DNA of 64,000 nucleotides from Thioalkalivibrio sp. K90mix (GTDB taxonomy: Bacteria > Pseudomonadota > Gammaproteobacteria > Ectothiorhodospirales > Ectothiorhodospiraceae): positions 2,659,501-2,723,500 of the forward strand of contig NC_013889.1 in the NCBI RefSeq assembly GCF_000025545.1, in the 5' to 3' direction. The position numbers were made by a program, and so were the translations under genes. This document shows, in pieces, positions 25,507 through 32,732 of this stretch. Numbering within the stretch: the stretch's first letter is position 1; every line of letters starts with the position of its first letter. The notes under the pieces are model-generated. The model saw only the letters and a program-made list of their open reading frames with translations, had not been told where the DNA came from and made no database searches.

Positions 25507-26214
25507 ATGGAACAAAACGACAACCAGGACTCAAGCCGGCGCCAGGAGGGGCTGGATGCACACGGCCACAATCGGCGGCGTCTGAGCCGGGCGATGCTCG
25601 GGGCCACCCCTCTGCTGATGACCCTGCATGCCTCGCCATTGAAGGCGGCCGGTGCGAACTGCATGCCCTCGGGCTGGGCGTCCGGCAATGTGTCGCGCCA
25701 CGACGGGCCCCAGGACTGCGGCGGCCACTCCCCCGACTACTGGAGTGGCGGCTATGACCCGTCGCACGCCAGTCTTTCGCGCAATGTCAGTGCCCAGGGC
25801 CGTGGTGGTGGCCAGCTGTTCAACAGCGCCTCCTTCCACAGCCATCCGGAATGGCGGCTGGCGGTGGAGTCCGGCGTGCTGTTCGACTCGAACTACGGCT
25901 TCCCGGGCGTGAGCCGGGGCTTCCAGGAAGAGGAAGGGGATCTCACCATGATCGGGGCCGTCTCTGCCTCGGTGTTCGTGCTGGATGCGCAGGGGGCAGC
26001 CGAACGCGAAGTGATCCGCTACGGCACCGCCGCACTGTTGAATGCCAGGTACACCAACGGGTATCCGCTCTCCGAACGCCTGGTGCGGGACATCGTTACC
26101 GACACCCTGGAGCATGGCCACTACGAGACCGATGGCGGCGACCGCCTGTACCCCGAACAGGTGTATCGGTTCCTCGAGAACACGATGGGCCTCCCGAGCT
26201 GGGGGTCCGCCTGA
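25507..26214 (+). CDS. Predicted exported protein with twin-Arg-like leader, first gene of the HPr-rel-A cassette
   Basis: A 235-residue protein that I do not recognise as a named family. The polar N-terminus is followed by NRRRLSRAML (residues 22-31) and a moderately hydrophobic stretch GATPLLMTLHASPLKAAG, resembling a Tat leader (RR-x-L with a basic residue after) ending near residue 49. The mature part starts with two cysteines (C52, C71) and the motif CGGHSPDYW (71-79), then FNSASFHSHPEW, and a helical C-terminal half (TAALLNARY, IVTDTLEHGHY, PEQVYRFLENTM). Translation is well supported: GGAGGGA lies 7 bases before the ATG. It precedes the PqqD-like gene by 40 bases on the same strand. 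I infer that it is the target, carrier or surface product of the three downstream enzymes; this is untested. Confidence 0.75.
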   Translation: MEQNDNQDSSRRQEGLDAHGHNRRRLSRAMLGATPLLMTLHASPLKAAGANCMPSGWASGNVSRHDGPQDCGGHSPDYWSGGYDPSHASLSRNVSAQGRGGGQLFNSASFHSHPEWRLAVESGVLFDSNYGFPGVSRGFQEEEGDLTMIGAVSASVFVLDAQGAAEREVIRYGTAALLNARYTNGYPLSERLVRDIVTDTLEHGHYETDGGDRLYPEQVYRFLENTMGLPSWGSA

Positions 26215-26254
26215 GCCATTCATTCCGTAATGGCCGGAACCCAGGGGGAACGAT

Positions 26255-26521
26255 ATGTCGCGCCGCAGGTGGCAACGGACTGACGGGCTGCAACAGCGCA
26301 CCCTGGGTCAGGAGTGCGTGGTGTTTCACCCCGGGGCCGGCACCACCCATCTGCTGACACCCGCGGCCGCCGCGCTGATGGACGGCCTGGCCAAGGGCGT
26401 GGCAATGGACGAGGCCGCACTGGCCCGACACCTGGGCCTGTCGGAGAAGGACGCGGAGGCCGAACTGGGGCGCTGGCTGTCCAGCCTGCAAACGGCCGAT
26501 CTGATCCGGGAACACCCCTGA
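26255..26521 (+). CDS. PqqD-like small protein, HPr-rel-A system type
   Basis: An 88-residue protein with the PqqD-like winged-helix pattern: a beta-rich N-terminus (ECVVFHPGAGTTHLLTPAAAALMDGLA), then a helical half (MDEAALARHLGLSEKDAEAELGRWLSSLQTADLI). PqqD-type domains bind leader peptides of ribosomally made peptides and present them to modifying enzymes; the version found next to HprK-related kinase A has no demonstrated partner to my knowledge. A strong AGGGGGAA precedes the ATG. Its TGA overlaps the next ATG by one base (TGATG), so it is coupled to the kinase-like gene. Confidence 0.8.
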   Translation: MSRRRWQRTDGLQQRTLGQECVVFHPGAGTTHLLTPAAAALMDGLAKGVAMDEAALARHLGLSEKDAEAELGRWLSSLQTADLIREHP

Positions 26522-27432
26522 TGCGGATCGCGGATCTGGGACAGGCCCGGCTCCAGCGCAGCCTGACGGGCCGCGGCCTGTATCTGCGCACTGGCCCCTT
26601 CACCAGCCGCATCCAGAGCCCCATCGCCAGCGTGGCCCGGGGCATCGAGTCGCTGTACCGGGACTTCGAGGTGGCCGACGACTCGAGTTTCTACGACTTC
26701 CACTGCGAGCTGCGCGCACCGCGTTCCCACCGCCGCTTCTATCGGCCCCAGGTCCTGTTTCTCGCCGACCGTCGCAGCGTCTTCAAGCCCCTGGCCTACG
26801 ACCAGGCCTATCCGATGCTCGAATGGGGACTGAACTGGTGCATCGCCAACCAGGTGCCGCATCGACTGGTACTGCACGCCGCCGCCCTGGAACGCGACGG
26901 GAAGGCCCTGATCCTGCCGGCCCCGCCAGGCTCCGGGAAAAGCACCCTTTGCGCAGCCCTGGCCCATCACGGATGGCGCCTGCTAACGGACGAGTCCGTA
27001 CTGGTAGACCTGGCCTCCAGCGAGGTTTCCGGACCCGCGCGGCCGGTCAGCCTGAAAAACGACTCAATCCGCGTGATCCGCGACACCTGCCCGTCGGCAG
27101 TCCTCAGCACGCCCATCGCGGACACGCTGAAGGGCGCCGTAGCGCACATGCGCCCGCCGACGGATGCCGTGCGCCGCAGTCACGAGACCGCCCGGCCCGG
27201 GTGGATCGTGTTCCCGCGCTACCAGCCAGGAGCCCCCACCCGGCTGAAACCGCGCACGGCGGGTTCCGGGTTCATGCAGCTGATCGCCAATGCCTTCAAT
27301 TACGCCGCCCTCGGTGCACGGGGTTTTCACAGCGCCGGACGACTGGTCGAACAGTCCGCATGCTTCGACTTTTCCTACAGCCGTCTGGACGAGGCCATAG
27401 AGCAGTTCAACGGGCTGGCCGATGGACGCTGA
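26521..27432 (+). CDS. HPr-kinase-related P-loop protein (HprK-related kinase A type)
   Basis: A 303-residue protein. The C-terminal two thirds resembles the HprK/PEPCK-type kinase fold: LVLHAAALERDGKALILPAPPGSGKSTLC (Walker A GSGKST at residues 137-142, preceded by the conserved His-Ala at 119-120), then LLTDESVLVDL as the acidic motif. Unlike true HPr kinase it has no Firmicutes-type N-terminal domain; the first 110 residues (Tyr/Phe/Arg-rich) are specific to this group. No HPr or PTS gene is in the window, so the name reflects fold only. The phospho-acceptor is unknown; the exported protein, the PqqD-like partner or a sugar are options. It overlaps the next gene by 11 bases. Confidence 0.85.
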   Translation: MRIADLGQARLQRSLTGRGLYLRTGPFTSRIQSPIASVARGIESLYRDFEVADDSSFYDFHCELRAPRSHRRFYRPQVLFLADRRSVFKPLAYDQAYPMLEWGLNWCIANQVPHRLVLHAAALERDGKALILPAPPGSGKSTLCAALAHHGWRLLTDESVLVDLASSEVSGPARPVSLKNDSIRVIRDTCPSAVLSTPIADTLKGAVAHMRPPTDAVRRSHETARPGWIVFPRYQPGAPTRLKPRTAGSGFMQLIANAFNYAALGARGFHSAGRLVEQSACFDFSYSRLDEAIEQFNGLADGR

Positions 27433-28540
27433 CACCGCACTGCGCCTGGCCCTGGCACGGCCGGAGAGCATGGCCGAGCGCACGGCGGCCGAATGGGCCC
27501 CGCTGCTGGCGGCCGCGCGCGAGAGCGCACTGCCGGGTACGCTCTGGCACCTCGCGGACGACGCGGGCCTGGCGGACGGCCTGCCGGAACCGGTGGCCAG
27601 CCAACTCTGGGGCGCCGCCCTGATCGCCGAGCATCGCTCGCAGGCCCTGGTCTGGGAACTGCACCGCCTGGAAAACGGGCTGCTCTCGCGGATGAGTCCG
27701 GGTGTCGCGCTGAAAGGGGCGGCCTACCTGGCCGCCGGGCTGCCGAATGCGCGTGGACGGCTGGCCAACGACATCGACCTGCTCTTTCCCCACAACGAGG
27801 TGGAACGCGCCGAGAAGCTCCTGTTCTTCGAAGGCTGGTCGGGCACGCACCACAATATCTACGACCAGCGCTACTACCGCGAGTGGATGCACGAACTGCC
27901 GCCACTGGTGCACCAGAACCGCGGCACCACGCTGGACCTGCACCACAACATCCTGCCGGAGACCTTTCGCGGCCATCTCGATGCCGCGCGCCTGCGGCAG
28001 CAAAGCCAGGCGCTCCCGGAACCCTTCCGCTTCCGGATCCTGTGCCCGGCGCACCTGGTACTCCACGCAATCGTGCACCTGTTTTCGGAGACGGAATGGG
28101 ACCGCGGCCTGCGCGACCTCTACGACATCCATGTGCTGCTCGGCCACTTCGGTGCCCGTGACGGCGATGCCTTCTGGGAGCATTTCGTCGTGGAGGCCGA
28201 GGCCCTGAACATCGCCTGGATGGCGGAGCGCGCGTTGTGGACCGCGAACCGGCTACTGCTGACCGAGGTCCCGCCCGAATCCGTCAAACGGCTGGCCCGG
28301 GCACGCGCGGGCATTGCCCTGCGGGGCCCCGGCCGCTGGGCATTCGTGCACGGGCTGCATACGCGTGCCGGCTCGATCACCCCCCGCCGCGATGCGCTCG
28401 CACGGGGCATGCTGTTTCTGCGCGGGCACTGGCTCAAGATGCCGGCCGGCCTGCTGGCGCGACACCTGTTCCACAAGGCCTTCCTCGCCGAGAAACCGGA
28501 GACGGCCACGGCCCAGCCGCAGCCGGAACAGCACGGTTAG
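27422..28540 (+). CDS. Nucleotidyltransferase-fold protein, HPr-rel-A cassette
   Basis: A 372-residue protein of the putative nucleotidyltransferase family often seen beside HprK-related kinases. The catalytic core is ALKGAAYLAAG (residues 97-107) followed by ANDIDLLF, whose D117 and D119 would bind metal, and by a third acidic strand TTLDLHHNIL. The rest is helical (HLVLHAIVHLFSETEWDRGLRDLYDIHVLLGHF), as in minimal nucleotidyltransferases with C-terminal helical domains. It may transfer NMP or a related group to a protein or small molecule. The stop TAG lies inside the TTAG target duplication of the inserted repeat element, so the insertion landed exactly at the gene end without altering it. 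Confidence 0.8.
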   Translation: MDADTALRLALARPESMAERTAAEWAPLLAAARESALPGTLWHLADDAGLADGLPEPVASQLWGAALIAEHRSQALVWELHRLENGLLSRMSPGVALKGAAYLAAGLPNARGRLANDIDLLFPHNEVERAEKLLFFEGWSGTHHNIYDQRYYREWMHELPPLVHQNRGTTLDLHHNILPETFRGHLDAARLRQQSQALPEPFRFRILCPAHLVLHAIVHLFSETEWDRGLRDLYDIHVLLGHFGARDGDAFWEHFVVEAEALNIAWMAERALWTANRLLLTEVPPESVKRLARARAGIALRGPGRWAFVHGLHTRAGSITPRRDALARGMLFLRGHWLKMPAGLLARHLFHKAFLAEKPETATAQPQPEQHG

Positions 28541-28854
28541 GGAGACGCTGATTTAATCGCGCGTCCGCGCTCGAGTCGCTTTTGCGTGCGAACAAGGCGT
28601 GGTGACTGCCGTGCAGTCATTCTGCACAAAGGAACCGCAACGCCGTTCCCACGCCCGTTTCTGATAACAACGGGCGGCCGAGCCCCTGCTTTCAATCGCT
28701 TGTGGGGTTGGTGCCCCCTGTTCCCCGATCCTGCGTTGCGCCCCGAATCCGTCAAAAACGGGCGGGTAGAACCACTACCCGCTGCACGACGCGCCTTGTC
28801 TCGGAAAACAGGGGGCGCCAACGCGGACGTGCGATTAAATCAGCGTCTCCTTAG
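28537..28854. mobile_element. Transposase-less inverted-repeat element, copy 1 (MITE-like), with TTAG duplications
   Basis: The element itself is 28541-28850 (310 bp). It begins GGAGACGCTGATTTAATCGC and ends with the near-perfect reverse complement; about 29 bases pair at each end. TTAG flanks it on both sides (28537-28540 and 28851-28854), a 4-bp YTAR target duplication as made by IS5-group transposases. It encodes nothing convincing. Inside are further pairings: GTGCAG-TCATT-CTGCAC (28611-28627), GCGGGTAG/CTACCCGC, ACAAGGCG with CGCCTTGT, and GTTGGTGCCCCCTGTT with its complement near the right end. It lies between two convergent genes that would be 12 bp apart without it. Confidence 0.85.
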
Positions 28855-28866
28855 AGAGACGGCGAT

Positions 28867-29712
28867 TCAATCACCTGCTCGCGAGCGGTATTGTTCCAGC
28901 AGGGGACGAATCCGGTCCGAGGGGATGGCGTAGGTGATCCCGCTCGGGTTGCGCACGGCCGCTTCCCGCCCGCCCTGGACGTAGACCTGGTTGATTACCC
29001 CGATCACCTCGCCGGTGTCCTTGCGGTACAGGGGGCTGCCGCTGTTGCCCGGATAGGCCGTGGCATCCAGCTGGAAGACCATCGGCGGGGCATTGCGCAG
29101 GGCGCGTATGCGGCTGTCATCCAGCTCCGCGGCACGGCGCGCCGGGATCGCCATCGGGGTCATCGCCGAGATGCCCGCGCGATGCGTGGCCGGGTACAGC
29201 CCCAGGATCATGCCGATGGGGTAGCCGGTGAACGCGACCTCCTCTCCGACCCGTACGCGGCTGGAATTGCCGAGCTGCAGCGCGGGAAGGGAGGGTGCGG
29301 CGATGCGCAGCAGGACGAGGTCATCGCTCGCGGAGCGGGCCAGGACCTCGGCATGATGGATCGTGTTGTCCCGACCCTGGCCACTGACCACCACCAGTCG
29401 TTCCCGGTTGTCCTGGTCCAGATTCCCGGGCAGGACATGATCGTTGGTGACCACGAGACGGCCATCGTCGATCACAAAGCCGGTCCCAAGGTACTGGGCG
29501 CGCGGGCTGCGGGTCGGCTGATAGGTCGCAATACTCACCACCGAGGCCTTTACCCGCTCGGCCGTATCGGGCAGCGGATCGGCGAGCGCCTGGCCCGGCG
29601 CAACCACCAGGACGAGCAGCGCAAGCGGTATCGCCATCCAGAACGGGACCCGCGGGCGCCGGTAACAAACGGGCCGCCGAAGGTCCCCAAGACGGTCTCC
29701 CCAGCCCCACAT
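28867..29712 (-). CDS. Exported trypsin-like serine protease (S1C type, no PDZ)
   Basis: A 281-residue protein with an N-terminal hydrophobic signal (MAIPLALLVLVVAPGQALA after an Arg-rich n-region) and a chymotrypsin-fold domain. The triad is visible: H92 in TNDHVLPGN, Asp in SDDLVLLRI (about 131) and S224 in YPGNSGSPL. DegP/DegS normally carry one or two PDZ domains after the protease; here the chain ends just after it, so substrate recognition must differ. The ATG at 29712 is backed by GGAGGG seven bases upstream. Expected location is the periplasm, in envelope quality control or processing. It converges with the HPr-rel-A cassette across the inserted repeat. Confidence 0.85.
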   Translation of the reverse strand: MWGWGDRLGDLRRPVCYRRPRVPFWMAIPLALLVLVVAPGQALADPLPDTAERVKASVVSIATYQPTRSPRAQYLGTGFVIDDGRLVVTNDHVLPGNLDQDNRERLVVVSGQGRDNTIHHAEVLARSASDDLVLLRIAAPSLPALQLGNSSRVRVGEEVAFTGYPIGMILGLYPATHRAGISAMTPMAIPARRAAELDDSRIRALRNAPPMVFQLDATAYPGNSGSPLYRKDTGEVIGVINQVYVQGGREAAVRNPSGITYAIPSDRIRPLLEQYRSRAGD

Positions 29713-29847
29713 GCCGCGCCCTCCAGCCCCGTTGCTGACCCCTAGAGAATAGCGCGCAGCGCGCGGCCCGACGCCACTTTCCGGGCATGCAATAACTCAG
29801 CCCGGAGGCGCCAAGAAGAAGGGCCAGACTCAGCCCCGGCAAGGCGA

Positions 29848-30702
29848 TCAGTCGAAGACGATGGTTTTGTTGCCGTGGGTGAGGACGCGGCCCTCGAGGT
29901 GGTAGCGCAGGCCGCGGGCGAGGACCCAGCGTTCGACGTCGCGGCCCTTGCGGATCAGGTCCTGCACGCCGTCGTCATGGCGGATGCGGGTGACGTCCTG
30001 CTCGATGATGGGGCCGGCGTCCAGCTCGTCGGTCACGTAGTGGCAGGTCGCGCCGATCAGCTTGACCCCGCGGGCAAAGGCCTGGTGATAGGGGCGGGCA
30101 CCGACGAACGAGGGCAGGAAGCTGTGGTGGATGTTGAGGATGCGCTCGGGATACTCCGCGCACAGGCCCGGCGGGAGGATCTGCATGTAGCGGGCGAGCA
30201 CGATGGTCTCCGGTTCCAGGTGGGCCAGGCGCTCCTGGAGCGTGGCGAAGGCGGACTCGCGACCGTCCTTCGGCACCGGGATGTGCTCGAACGGAATCCC
30301 GTGGCAGGCGGCCAGCGGCTCCAGGTCTCGATGATTGGAGAGGATCGCGGGAATCTCCATCGCCAGTTCGCCCGCACTCCAGCGAGCCAGCAGGTCGCTG
30401 AGGCAATGCGGCTCTCGCGAGGCCAGGAGCACGACGCGTGGACGGGTATCGGCATTGTTCAGCCACCAGTCCATGCGCAGCTCGGGTGCCAGGGAGGCCA
30501 GCCGCTGTTCGAGCAGGGCCTCGCCATCGGCCGGCAGCGAGAACACCCAGCGCATGAAGAACCAGCCCGCCTCTTCGTCGGTGTGCTGGGCGGCCTCGGT
30601 GATCCAGCCCTCGGTATCGGCAATGGCCGCCGCGATACGCGAGACGATTCCGTGCTGGTCAGGACAGCGAATGCTGAGGCGAAAGCGGGGGCGTTCGATC
30701 AT
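29848..30702 (-). CDS. purU: Formyltetrahydrofolate deformylase
   Basis: A 284-residue protein: an N-terminal ACT domain (FRLSIRCPDQHGIVSRIAAAIAD, residues 5-27 and on) joined to a formyl-transferase-like hydrolase domain with LARYMQILPPGL, NIHHSFLPSFVGARPY and GATCHYVTDELDAGPIIEQD. PurU hydrolyses 10-formyl-THF to THF and formate, balancing one-carbon pools and feeding formate to PurT. The length and motifs agree with the family (about 280). The ATG at 30702 gives the usual N-terminus; the frame extends 20 codons further with no family resemblance. Confidence 0.95.
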   Translation of the reverse strand: MIERPRFRLSIRCPDQHGIVSRIAAAIADTEGWITEAAQHTDEEAGWFFMRWVFSLPADGEALLEQRLASLAPELRMDWWLNNADTRPRVVLLASREPHCLSDLLARWSAGELAMEIPAILSNHRDLEPLAACHGIPFEHIPVPKDGRESAFATLQERLAHLEPETIVLARYMQILPPGLCAEYPERILNIHHSFLPSFVGARPYHQAFARGVKLIGATCHYVTDELDAGPIIEQDVTRIRHDDGVQDLIRKGRDVERWVLARGLRYHLEGRVLTHGNKTIVFD

Positions 30703-30819
30703 CTGTGTCTCGGGATCACGAAGTGGGGCGACGTGCAGCGCCGAGCATAGCCGATCCGGCACTGGGACCCCATGCGGAAATCGCCAACGCGCGGCGCGCC
30801 TCCCGATGACCGTCCCGAG

Positions 30820-31770
30820 TCAGGCGGATTCGCGGCGCAGGGCGGAGGGAATGGAGAAGGTGATGGCCTCCTCGCGGCCGGACAGCTCGGAGACCGCCTC
30901 GACGCCCTGGGCGCGCAGGAAGTCCAGCACCTCGTTGACCAGGACCTCGGGGGCAGAAGCGCCGGCGGTCACGCCGATACGCTGCTTGCCCTTCAGCCAG
31001 GCCGGATCGACGTCGGCCGCGCCATCGACCAGGTAGGACTCGACACCCAGACGCGCACCGATCTCGCTCAGGCGATTGGAATTGGAGCTGTTCTTCGAGC
31101 CGACGACCAGCAGCAGATCGCACTGTTTCGCCAGGTCCTTCACGGCGTCCTGGCGGTTCTGGGTGGCGTAGCAGATGTCCATCTTGCGCGGGCCCTCGAT
31201 CTTCGGGAAGCGCGCGGTCAGGGCGTCGATGATCTCGGCGGTGTCGTCCATCGACAGCGTGGTCTGGCTGACAAAGGCCAGGCGGTCGGGGTTGGCGACC
31301 TCGAGCCCGGCGACATCCTTGACGGTCTCGACCAGCATCATGCGCCCGCCCTGGGTGTCATCGAACTGGCCCAGCGTCCCCTCGACCTCGGGGTGGCCGG
31401 CGTGGCCGATCAGCACCACCTCGCGGCCCTCGCGGGCATAGCGCGCGACCTCGAGGTGGACCTTGGTCACCAGCGGACAGGTCGCATCGAACACGGTCAG
31501 GCCGCGGTTCTCCGCCTCCTGCTGGACGCGTTTGGGCACACCATGGGCGGAGAAGATCACCACCTGGCCATCGGGGACTTCGTCCAGCTCCTCGACGAAC
31601 TTTACGCCGGCCGCTTCCAGGCGTCCGACCACGTGGCGGTTGTGCACCACCTCGTGGCGGACATAGAGCGGGGCGCCGTAGATCTCCAGCGCGCGTTCGA
31701 CGATCTCGATGGCGCGCTCGACCCCGGCGCAGAAACCGCGCGGATTGGCGAGCTGGACCTGCATACTCAT
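30820..31770 (-). CDS. ispH: 4-hydroxy-3-methylbut-2-enyl diphosphate reductase
   Basis: A 316-residue IspH. The three cysteines that hold the [4Fe-4S] cluster are C14 ([10 protein letters not shown]), C98 (DATCPLVTK) and C200 ([11 protein letters not shown]); the substrate-binding histidines lie in VVHNRHVV and SAHGVP. It carries out the last step of the MEP isoprenoid pathway, giving IPP and DMAPP. It follows fkpB by 15 bases at the end of the murJ/ileS/lspA block, its common place in gammaproteobacteria. Confidence 0.97.
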   Translation of the reverse strand: MSMQVQLANPRGFCAGVERAIEIVERALEIYGAPLYVRHEVVHNRHVVGRLEAAGVKFVEELDEVPDGQVVIFSAHGVPKRVQQEAENRGLTVFDATCPLVTKVHLEVARYAREGREVVLIGHAGHPEVEGTLGQFDDTQGGRMMLVETVKDVAGLEVANPDRLAFVSQTTLSMDDTAEIIDALTARFPKIEGPRKMDICYATQNRQDAVKDLAKQCDLLLVVGSKNSSNSNRLSEIGARLGVESYLVDGAADVDPAWLKGKQRIGVTAGASAPEVLVNEVLDFLRAQGVEAVSELSGREEAITFSIPSALRRESA

Positions 31771-31785
31771 AGTGGCTCCCGCGAA

Positions 31786-32220
31786 CTACTGAGGTTCGCT
31801 AACCGATACCACATCCACCTCGAAGGTGAACGACTGCCCGGCCAGGGGGTGGTTGAAGTCCACGGTGACGGACTCGTCGCCAACCTCTTCAATGCGGCCC
31901 GGGACCGCATCACCCGACGGGCTGGTGAATTCGTAAATGTAGTCTTTCTGCAGCGGCATGTCCGCCGGAAACTGTGAACGGGGCATCGTCTGCACCGCCG
32001 CATTGTCCCGCAACGGGAACATGGCCCCGGCCTCGATCGCAAATTCCCGGTGATCCCCGGGCTCCAGCCCCACCAGCAGGTCCTCCAGCCCGGGCAGGAT
32101 CTCGCCCGCCCCGACCTCGAGGCGGATGGTCTCCTCGTCGGTGCCATCCACGACAAAGCCGTTGTCCAGGATCAGGCGGTAGTGCATCTCCACCGTCGCG
32201 CCCTTGGTTACCGTTGTCAT
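31786..32220 (-). CDS. fkpB: FKBP-type peptidyl-prolyl isomerase, SlpA/FkpB type
   Basis: A 144-residue protein with the SlyD/SlpA arrangement: a split FKBP domain (VTKGATVEMHYRLILDNGFVVDGT...LPGLEDLLVGLEPGD) with an inserted-flap segment (AGAMFPLRDNAAVQTMPRSQF...) and return to the FKBP strand (VTVDFNHPLAGQSFTFEVDV). NHPLAG is the signature of the group. It lacks the His-rich tail of SlyD, which favours FkpB. It lies two bases downstream of lspA and just before ispH. Confidence 0.92.
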   Translation of the reverse strand: MTTVTKGATVEMHYRLILDNGFVVDGTDEETIRLEVGAGEILPGLEDLLVGLEPGDHREFAIEAGAMFPLRDNAAVQTMPRSQFPADMPLQKDYIYEFTSPSGDAVPGRIEEVGDESVTVDFNHPLAGQSFTFEVDVVSVSEPQ

Positions 32221-32222
32221 GC

Positions 32223-32732
32223 TTACTCCCGCGAATCCGTCGGCGAGCCGCTGTGGTCGCCTTCAATAAAAGTTGCCACGATCAGGGTGATCGCGCCGAC
32301 GACGATGGCCATATCGGCCACATTGAACGCCGGCCAGTGATAGCCGGCCCAGTGGAAATCGAGAAAATCGATCACCCGGCCATGGGCGATGCGGTCGATC
32401 AGGTTACCGATCGCCCCACCCAGCACCAGTCCCAGGGCGGCGACCGACCAGCGCGCCTGGCGCGGCAGCCGCGCCAGCCACCACAGGATCAGCAGCCCGA
32501 TCACCACGGCCACACCCGACAGGAACCAGCGCCCCCAGTCCCCGGCGCCGGCCAGGAAACTGAACGCCGCGCCCGGGTTGTAGACCAGGGAGAGATTGAA
32601 GAACGAGGTCACCTCCACTGGCGCGTACAGGGTCAGGGCATTCTCCGCCCACCGCTTGGTGACCTGATCCAGCAGCGCAACCGCGACCGCAATCAGCAGC
32701 CCCGGTCGCAGACCCGATTGCGCCAGCCCCAT
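32223..32732 (-). CDS. lspA: Prolipoprotein signal peptidase II
   Basis: A 169-residue inner-membrane aspartyl protease with four predicted helices. Both catalytic aspartates are in place: GNLIDRIAHGRVIDF and NVADMAIVVGA. It removes the signal peptide of lipoproteins after lipid attachment. The ATG at 32732 overlaps the ileS stop by one base (TGATG), so it is coupled to ileS. Length and motifs are normal. Confidence 0.96.
   Translation of the reverse strand: MGLAQSGLRPGLLIAVAVALLDQVTKRWAENALTLYAPVEVTSFFNLSLVYNPGAAFSFLAGAGDWGRWFLSGVAVVIGLLILWWLARLPRQARWSVAALGLVLGGAIGNLIDRIAHGRVIDFLDFHWAGYHWPAFNVADMAIVVGAITLIVATFIEGDHSGSPTDSRE

Noticed and set aside
28855-28880. GAGACGGCGATTCAATC next to copy 1 of the repeat element, resembling its tip
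   Set aside because: It matches the terminal repeat only loosely and encodes the last residues of the protease. No second end or target duplication was found, so I treat it as chance or an old remnant.
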